This document shows, piece after piece, positions 55,361-64,000 of a DNA stretch of 64,000 bases. The notes under the pieces were generated by a model, which was not told the DNA's origin, did no database searches, and saw only the letters and a list, made by a program, of their open reading frames with translations. The stretch's first letter is position 1. Each line of letters starts with the position of its first letter. The position numbers and the translations under genes were made by a program. Source of the stretch: Oxytricha trifallax (taxonomy: Eukaryota > Ciliophora > Spirotrichea > Sporadotrichida > Oxytrichidae); the NCBI GenBank assembly GCA_000711775.1, contig ARYC01017621.1, positions 21,103 through 85,102 of the forward strand, written 5' to 3'.

Positions 55361-58300
55361 ATAAGATTCTTTAAGAAAATTGTTTCGCGGATCCTTCAAC
55401 TATAACTCTAATTCTCAAATGAAATCAGCATTATGATTTAGTGACGTGTTGCATGCACGAAGTAGTTAATTCTATTTGTGAATATTCACTAGCTTCTAGT
55501 CACCAAATAAAGAGATGCTTAGAAAAAATAATGTAGAGAATTGAAATCTAATTGTTTCCTGTCTTTCAATTTTAGCCGAAACTTAAAGATGGCTACAAAA
55601 CGTTTGATCGCAATTCTTAACCTTTTTTGGAAATAAAAATGACAATCAACTAGTTTGTTTGATTCATTTTTGTTAGATTTAAGCAATATTAAGCACAAAA
55701 GTACAGCAGTCTATTTAGCAGTAAAATTTTAAGAAACTACATGCTTGACTCTTTGCACTTGACGATCTTTATCTTATCAGAGTCTTCATTCAATTCAATA
55801 CATCTATTATTGTAGTCAATCTCTTGATATAATGAGATTGGATTTAACTATTAATATGTCGGAGAGCGTTATGAACGAAAAAGGTTATCTTTGATATATT
55901 TTAATTTGAATTTTTCCTTCAATTTTCCCAATTCATTTGTATTCTAGCGATATACAATAAATTTAATTACTAAAAAAATCTAATATTTAAAATGAACATT
56001 AAAAAAATGAATATTTAAAGTGAATTTTTAAAATAAATATTTTTAATTTTTGGAACCTTTGAGTAAGCTAGTTACCTAATTTAGATTTATCAAACCAATA
56101 TAATGTTGCTAGATAGTGCTTTCGATAACTTTAATTCATTAAAAGAAACAAACGATAGTCATTAATTTTGGAAGTGTTAAAGCGAGTTCAAATAGTCCAA
56201 TAATGTCTGAGTAAATGCATTAATTTTGTAACAAGAACGCAATATTCGTAAAATTAAAAAAGTTGCTTTTGTCAATTGAAACTTTCAAAGCAGTAATAAA
56301 CCTAAGCAATTTCTCTCTCTCCCCTTTCTTTGAAAATGTGTCGAGGTTAGATTTTATAATAACTTCAAATAAGTGTCAAAGTCCTTTTAATGTTTAAATT
56401 CCCATACTACTATCTTTTTATTTATTCTATGTTTATATTCAGTAGTTTCAAGTTAACTCTCTTTATTTCAATAATGAGTTCCACATTAGCGATCTTATTG
56501 CAAGTTGTTCTAACTTTAATAAATGCTTGAGATTCAGAATGACATAGCCGGCCTTAAATGCTTTTCTAAAAGCTTCGTTGTAGTTTTCTAATTAACCTAT
56601 AATGAGATCAAGAGTATCAAATAAACCCTAACTCACAAGCATTACATAAAAGATTCAAAGGATTTTAAAACTAAGATGGGGTTTTGGGGTTTTTTCACAA
56701 GCTTCCAATTTATGAAATACTCCATGTTAAATTCTGACCTGCAAGATAAGAATTATGCCTTTTTGAAGAAATTTGTTTCGCGAATCCTTCATGCTTGCTC
56801 TCATCTATAACGCTAATTCTCAAATGAAATCAGCATTATGATTTAGTGACGTGTTGCATGCACGAAGTAGTTAATTCTATTTGTGAATATTCACTAGCTT
56901 CTAGTCACCAAATAAAGAGATGCTTAGAAAAAATAATGTAGAGAATTGAAATCTAATTGTTTCCTGTCTTTCAATTTTAGCCGAAACTTAAAGATGGCTA
57001 CAAAACGTTTGATCGCAATTCTTAACCTTTTTTGGAAATAAAAATGACAATCAACTAGTTTGTTTGATTCATTTTTGTTAGATTTAAGCAATATTAAGCA
57101 CAAAAGTACAGCAGTCTATTTAGCAGTAAAATTTTAAGAAACTACATGCTTGACTCTTTGCACTTGACGATCTTTATCTTATCAGAGTCTTCATTCAATT
57201 CAATACATCTATTATTGTAGTCAATCTCTTGATATAATGAGATTGGATTTAACTATTAATATGTCGGAGAGCGTTATGAACGAAAAAGATTACTTTGATA
57301 TATTTTAATTTGAATTTTTCCTTCAATTTTCCCAATTCATTTGTATTCTAGCGATATACAATAAATTTAATTACTAAAAAAATCTAATATTTAAAATGAA
57401 CATTAAAAAAATGAATATTTAAAGTGAATTTTTAAAATAAATATTTTAAATTTTTGGAACCTTTGAGTAAGCTAGTTACCTAATTTAGATTTATCAAACC
57501 AATATAATGTTGCTAGATAGTGCTTTCGATAACTTTAATTCATTAAAAGAAACAAACGATAGTCATTAATTTTGGAAGTGTTAAAGCGAGTTCAAATAGT
57601 CCAATAATGTCTGAGTAAATGCATTAATTTTGTAACAAGAACGCAATATTCGTAAAATTAAAAAAGTTGCTTTTGTCAATTGAAACTTTCAAAGCAGTAA
57701 TAAACCTAAACAATTTCTCTCTCTCCCCTTTCTTTGAAAATGTGTCGAGGTTAGATTTTATAATAACTTCAAATAAGTGTCAAAGTCCTTTTAATGTTTA
57801 AATTCCCATACTACTATCTTTTTATTTATTCTATGTTTATATTCAGTAGTTTCAAGTTAACTCTCTTTATTTCAATAATGAGTTCCACATTAGCGATCTT
57901 ATTGCAAGTTGTTCTAACTTTAATAAATGCTTGAGATTCAGAATGACATAGCCGGCCTTAAATGCTTTTCTAAAAGCTTCGTTGTAGTTTTCTAATTAAC
58001 CTATAATGAGATCAAGAGTATCAAATAAACCCTAACTCACAAGCATTACATAAAAGATTCAAAGGATTTTAAAACTAAGATGGGGTTTTGGGGTTTTTTC
58101 ACAAGCTTCCAATTTATGAAATACTCCATGTTAAATTCTGACCTGCAAGATAAGAATTATGCCTTTTTGAAGAAATTTGTTTCGCGAATCCTTCATGCTT
58201 GCTCTCATCTATAACGCTAATTCTCAAATGAAATCAGCATTATGATTTAGTGACGTGTTGCATGCACGAAGTAGTTAATTCTATTTGTGAATATTCACTA

Positions 58301-61300
58301 GCTTCTAGTCACCAAATAAAGAGATGCTTAGAAAAAATAATGTAGAGAATTGAAATCTAATTGTTTCCTGTCTTTCAATTTTAGCCGAAACTTAAAGATG
58401 GCTACAAAACGTTTGATCGCAATTCTTAACCTTTTTTGGAAATAAAAATGACAATCAACTAGTTTGTTTGATTCATTTTTGTTAGATTTAAGCAATATTA
58501 AGCACAAAAGTACAGCAGTCTATTTAGCAGTAAAATTTTAAGAAACTACATGCTTGACTCTTTGCACTTGACGATCTTTATCTTATCAGAGTCTTCATTC
58601 AATTCAATACATCTATTATTGTAGTCAATCTCTTGATATAATGAGATTGGATTTAACTATTAATATGTCGGAGAGCGTTATGAACGAAAAAGGTTATCTT
58701 TGATATATTTTAATTTGAATTTTTCCTTCAATTTTCCCAATTCATTTGTATTCTAGCGATATACAATAAATTTAATTACTAAAAAAATCTAATATTTAAA
58801 ATGAACATTAAAAAAATGAATATTTAAAGTGAATTTTTAAAATAAATATTTTAAATTTTTGGAACCTTTGAGTAAGCTAGTTACCTAATTTAGATTTATC
58901 AAACCAATATAATGTTGCTAGATAGTACTTTCGATAACTTTAATTCAATAAAAGAAACAAACGATAGTCATTAATTTTGGAAGTGTTAAAGCGAGTTCAA
59001 ATAGTCCAATAATGTCTGAGTAAATGCATTAATTTTGTAACAAGAACGCAATATTCGTAAAATTAAAAAAGTTGCTTTTGTCAATTGAAACTTTCAAAGC
59101 AGTAATAAACCTAAACAATTTCTCTCTCTCCCCTTTCTTTGAAAATGTGTCGAGGTTAGATTTTATAATAACTTCAAATAAGTGTCAAAGTCCTTTTAAT
59201 GTTTAAATTCCCATACTACTATCTTTTTATTTATTCTATGTTTATATTCAGTAGTTTCAAGTTAACTCTCTTTATTTCAATAATGAGTTCCACATTAGCG
59301 ATCTTATTGCAAGTTGTTCTAACTTTAATAAATGCTTGAGATTCAGAATGACATAGCCGGCCTTAAATGCTTTTCTAAAAGCTTCGTTGTAGTTTTCTAA
59401 TTAACCTATAATGAGATCAAGAGTATCAAATAAACCCTAACTCACAAGCATTACATAAAAGATTCAAAGGATTTTAAAACTAAGATGGGGTTTTAGGGTT
59501 TTTTCACAAGCTTCCAATTTATGAAATACTCCATGTTAAATTCTGACCTGCAAGATAAGAATTATGCCTTTTTGAAGAAATTTGTTTCGCGAATCCTTCA
59601 TGCTTGCTCTCATCTATAACGCTAATTCTCAAATGAAATCAGCATTATGATTTAGTGACGTGTTGCATGCACGAAGTAGTTAATTCTATTTGTGAATATT
59701 CACTAGCTTCTAGTCACCAAATAAAGAGATGCTTAGAAAAAATAATGTAGAGAATTGAAATCTAATTGTTTCCTGTCTTTCAATTTTAGCCGAAACTTAA
59801 AGATGGCTACAAAACGTTTGATCGCAATTCTTAACCTTTTTTGGAAATAAAAATGACAATCAACTAGTTTGTTTGATTCATTTTTGTTAGATTTAAGCAA
59901 TATTAAGCACAAAAGTACAGCAGTCTATTTAGCAGTAAAATTTTAAGAAACTACATGCTTGACTCTTTGCACTTGACGATCTTTATCTTATCAGAGTCTT
60001 CATTCAATTCAATACATCTATTATTGTAGTCAATCTCTTGATATAATGAGATTGGATTTAACTATTAATATGTCGGAGAGCGTTATGAACGAAAAAGGTT
60101 ATCTTTGATATATTTTAATTTGAATTTTTCCTTCAATTTTCCCAATTCATTTGTATTCTAGCGATATACAATAAATTTAATTACTAAAAAAATCTAATAT
60201 TTAAAATGAACATTAAAAAAATGAATATTTAAAGTGAATTTTTAAAATAAATATTTTAAATTTTTGGAACCTTTGAGTAAGCTAGTTACCTAATTTAGAT
60301 TTATCAAACCAATATAATGTTGCTAGATAGTACTTTCGATAACTTTAATTCAATAAAAGAAACAAACGATAGTCATTAATTTTGGAAGTGTTAAAGCGAG
60401 TTCAAATAGTCCAATAATGTCTGAGTAAATGCATTAATTTTGTAACAAGAACGCAATATTCGTAAAATTAAAAAAGTTGCTTTTGTCAATTGAAACTTTC
60501 AAAGCAGTAATAAACCTAAACAATTTCTCTCTCTCCCCTTTCTTTGAAAATGTGTCGAGGTTAGATTTTATAATAACTTCAAATAAGTGTCAAAGTCCTT
60601 TTAATGTTTAAATTCCCATACTACTATCTTTTTATTTATTCTATGTTTATATTCAGTAGTTTCAAGTTAACTCTCTTTATTTCAATAATGAGTTCCACAT
60701 TAGCGATCTTATTGCAAGTTGTTCTAACTTTAATAAATGCTTGAGATTCAGAATGACATAGCCGGCCTTAAATGCTTTTCTAAAAGCTTCGTTGTAGTTT
60801 TCTAATTAACCTATAATGAGATCAAGAGTATCAAATAAACCCTAACTCACAAGCATTACATAAAAGATTCAAAGGATTTTAAAACTAAGATGGGGTTTTG
60901 GGGTTTTTTCACAAGCTTGCAATTTATGAAATACTCCATATTAAATTCTGACCTGCAAGATAAGAATTATGCCTTTTTGAAGAAATTTGTTTCGCGAATC
61001 CTTCATGCTTGCTCTCATCTATAACGCTAATTCTCAAATGAAATCAGCATTATGATTTAGTGACGTGTTGCATGCACGAAGTAGTTAATTCTATTTGTGA
61101 ATATTCACTAGCTTCTAGTCACCAAATAAAGAGATGCTTAGAAAAAATAATGTAGAGAATTGAAATCTAATTGTTTCTGTCTTTCAATTTTAGCCGAAAC
61201 TTAAAGATGGCTACAAAACGTTTGATCGCAATTCTTAACCTTTTTTGGAAATAAAAATGACAATCAACTAGTTTGTTTGATTCATTTTTGTTAGATTTAA

Positions 61301-64000
61301 GCAATATTAAGCACAAAAGTACAGCAGTCTATTTAGCAGTAAAATTTTAAGAAACTACATGCTTGACTCTTTGCACTTGACGATCTTTATCTTATCAGAG
61401 TCTTCATTCAATTCAATACATCTATTATTGTAGTCAATCTCTTGATATAATGAGATTGGATTTAACTTTAATATGTCGGAGAGCGTTATGAACGAAAAAG
61501 ATTACTTTGATAAATTTTAATTTGAATTTTTCCTTCAATTTTCCCAATTCATTTGTATTCTAGCGATATACAATAAATTTAATTACTAAAAAAATCTAAT
61601 ATTTAAAATGAACATTAAAAAAATGAATATTTAAAGTGAATTTTTAAAATAAATATTTTAAATTTTTGGAACCTTTGAGTAAGCTAGTTACCTAATTTAG
61701 ATTTATCAAACCAATATAATGTTGCTAGATAGTGCTTGAAAAGAAACAAACGATAGTCATTAATTTTGGAAGTGTTAAAGCGAGTTCAAATAGTCCAATA
61801 ATGTCTGAGTAAATGCATTAATTATGTAACAAGAACGCAATATTCGTAAAATTAAAAAAGTTGCTTTTGTCAATTGAAACTTTCAAAGCAGTAATAAACC
61901 TAAGCAATTTCTCTCTCTCCCCTTTCTTTGAAAATGTGTCGAGGTTAGATTTTATAATAACTTCAAATAAGTGTCAAAGTCCTTTTAATGTTTAAATTCC
62001 CATACTACTATCTTTTTATTTATTCTATGTTTATATTCAGTAGTTCCAAGTTAACTCTCTTTATTTCAATAATGAGTTCCACATTAGCGATCTTATTGCA
62101 AGTTGTTCTAACTTTAATAAATGCTTGAGATTCAGAATGACATAGCCGGCCTTAAATGCTTTTCTAAAAGCTTCGTTGTAGTTTTCTAATTAACCTATAA
62201 TGAGATCAAGAGTATCAAATAAACCCTAACTCACAAGCATTACATAAAAGATTCAAAGGATTTTAAAACTAAGATGGGGTTTTAGGGTTTTTTCACAAGC
62301 TTCCAATTTATGAAATACTCCATGTTAAATTCTGACCTGCAAGATAAGAATTATGCCTTTTTGAAGAAATTTGTTTCGCGAATCCTTCATGCTTGCTCTC
62401 ATCTATAACGCTAATTCTCAAATGAAATCAGCATTATGATTTAGTGACGTGTTGCATGCACGAAGTAGTTAATTCTATTTGTGAATATTCACTAGCTTCT
62501 AGTCACCAAATAAAGAGATGCTTAGAAAAAATAATGTAGAGAATTGAAATCTAATTGTTTCCTGTCTTTCAATTTTAGCCGAAACTTAAAGATGGCTACA
62601 AAACGTTTGATCGCAATTCTTAACCTTTTTTGGAAATAAAAATGACAATCAACTAGTTTGTTTGATTCATTTTTGTTAGATTTAAGCAATATTAAGCACA
62701 AAAGTACAGCAGTCTATTTAGCAGTAAAATTTTAAGAAACTACATGCTTGACTCTTTGCACTTGACGATCTTTATCTTATCAGAGTCTTCATTCAATTCA
62801 ATACATCTATTATTGTAGTCAATCTCTTGATATAATGAGATTGGATTTAAACTATTAATATGTCGGAGAGCGTTATGAACGAAAAAGATTACTTTGATAA
62901 ATTTTAATTTGAATTTTTCCTTCAATTTTCCCAATTCATTTGTATTCTAGCGATATACAATAAATTTAATTACTAAAAAAATCTAATATTTAAAATGAAC
63001 ATTAAAAAAATGAATATTTAAAGTGAATTTTTAAAATAAATATTTTTAATTTTTGGAACCTTTGAGTAAGCTAGTTACCTAATTTAGATTTATCAAACCA
63101 ATATAATGTTGCTAGATAGTGCTTTCGATAACTTTAATTCATTAAAAGAAACAAACGATAGTCATTAATTTTGGAAGTGTTAAAGCGAGTTCAAATAGTC
63201 CAATAATGTCTGAGTAAATGCATTAATTTTGTAACAAGAACGCAATATTCGTAAAATTAAAAAAGTTGCTTTTGTCAATTGAAACTTTCAAAGCAGTAAT
63301 AAACCTAAGCAATTTCTCTCTCTCCCCTTTCTTTGAAAATGTGTCGAGGTTAGATTTTATAATAACTTCAAATAAGTGTCAAAGTCCTTTTAATGTTTAA
63401 ATTCCCATACTACTATCTTTTTATTTATTCTATGTTTATATTCAGTAGTTTCAAGTTAACTCTCTTTATTTCAATAATGAGTTCCACATTAGCGATCTTA
63501 TTGCAAGTTGTTCTAACTTTAATAAATGCTTGAGATTCAGAATGACATAGCCGGCCTTAAATGCTTTTCTAAAAGCTTCGTTGTAGTTTTCTAATTAACC
63601 TATAATGAGATCAAGAGTATCAAATAAACCCTAACTCACAAGCATTACATAAAAGATTCAAAGGATTTTAAAACTAAGATGGGGTTTTGGGGTTTTTTCA
63701 CAAGCTTCCAATTTATGAAATACTCCATGTTAAATTCTGACCTGCAAGATAAGAATTATGCCTTTTTGAAGAAATTTGTTTCGCGAATCCTTCATGCTTG
63801 CTCTCATCTATAACGCTAATTCTCAAATGAAATCAGCATTATGATTTAGTGACGTGTTGCATGCACGAAGTAGTTAATTCTATTTGTGAATATTCACTAG
63901 CTTCTAGTCACCAAATAAAGAGATGCTTAGAAAAAATAATGTAGAGAATTGAAATCTAATTGTTTCCTGTCTTTCAATTTTAGCCGAAACTTTAAGATGG
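55361..64000. repeat. Tandem satellite, period about 1.4 kb, six complete units plus a partial
   Basis: Using TTTGTTTCGCG as a landmark, units start at 55379, 56772, 58176, 59581, 60986, 62370 and 63775 (periods 1393, 1404, 1405, 1405, 1384, 1405). Units are near-identical, with few substitutions and small deletions, for example about 20 nt lost in the fifth unit near 61735 and about 14 nt in the first. The array continues past the window end. No conserved ORF: a 64-codon minus frame at 62740-62934 is broken in other units by single-base differences. I see no tRNA or rRNA. Germline satellites are normally eliminated from the ciliate macronucleus. Confidence 0.97.
56678..56693 (+). repeat. Interstitial G4T4 telomeric block, present once per satellite unit
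   Basis: GGGGTTTTGGGGTTTT at 56678, 58082, 60892 and 63681; a variant GGGGTTTTAGGGTTTT at 59487 and 62276. It sits about 90 bp before the unit landmark. Two G4T4 units equal the telomeric end of a TBE, but the surrounding satellite does not resemble the TBE terminal repeat. Confidence 0.95.

Noticed and set aside
58980-59000. tRNA-like B box (AGTTCAAATAGTCC) in the satellite
   Set aside because: The last invariant position does not match, no A box is at the right distance and no cloverleaf can be drawn.
62740-62934. ORF in one satellite unit
   Set aside because: Single-base differences close the frame in the other units, so selection is not acting on it.
55361-64000. CRISPR array or rDNA as explanation of the tandem repeats
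   Set aside because: Units are 1.4 kb, near-identical throughout with no spacers, and contain no rRNA or tRNA sequence.

Overview
This window looks like germline (micronuclear) DNA of a spirotrich ciliate of the Oxytricha/Stylonychia type. Three things point there. Recognisable proteins read through TAA and TAG as glutamine and end only at TGA. The transposons end in the spirotrich telomere sequence, CAAAACCCCAAAACCCC (C4A4), and sit in 3-bp ANT target duplications, which are the hallmarks of telomere-bearing elements (TBE). The DNA is very AT-rich and packed with mobile elements, inverted repeats and broken gene copies. Because TGA is the only stop, open frames of 100-180 codons arise easily by chance, so an open frame alone is weak evidence here. 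Many reading frames carry single-base indels; either most genes are decayed or the assembly has residual indel errors, and sequence alone cannot separate these.

Layout. 0.4-1.0 kb: a foldback element. 1.7-5.6 kb: unrecognised coding segments on both strands. 6.2-9.8 kb: small ORFs, a (TAA)n tract and a broken copy of the ribosome-biogenesis gene SSF1/Peter Pan. 10.46-14.84 kb: TBE copy A. 14.9-15.5 kb: a broken Yip1-domain gene. 16.2-16.9 kb: a ribosomal protein uS11 (RPS14) copy without its N-terminus, split by 233 bp. 18.28-23.14 kb: TBE copy B, the best preserved, carrying an internal palindrome. 24.76-27.24 kb: a 2.5-kb element with about 0.5-kb terminal inverted repeats, TGTCAAA iterons and an SF3-helicase gene. 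27.25-39.17 kb: a TBE graveyard (copies C, D, E) broken by a MORN-gene fragment, a foldback with an 8-bp target duplication and two unidentified inserts. 39-48 kb: mostly AT-rich DNA with a few weak coding segments. 48.4-49.7 and 53.2-54.8 kb: two members of one foldback family with GTAACTAGTTAC repeats, the second inserted into a LINE-like retroelement. 55.4-64.0 kb: a tandem array of a roughly 1.4-kb satellite that carries an internal G4T4 telomeric block in every complete unit and runs off the end of the window.

The TBE gene set is constant. Reading one way it is zinc-finger/kinase (minus), '22-kDa' ORF (plus), DDE transposase (minus), with repeated motifs between the divergent first two genes. 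The strongest candidate for something new is the SF3-helicase element. The telomere-bearing satellite and the GTAACTAGTTAC foldback family come next.
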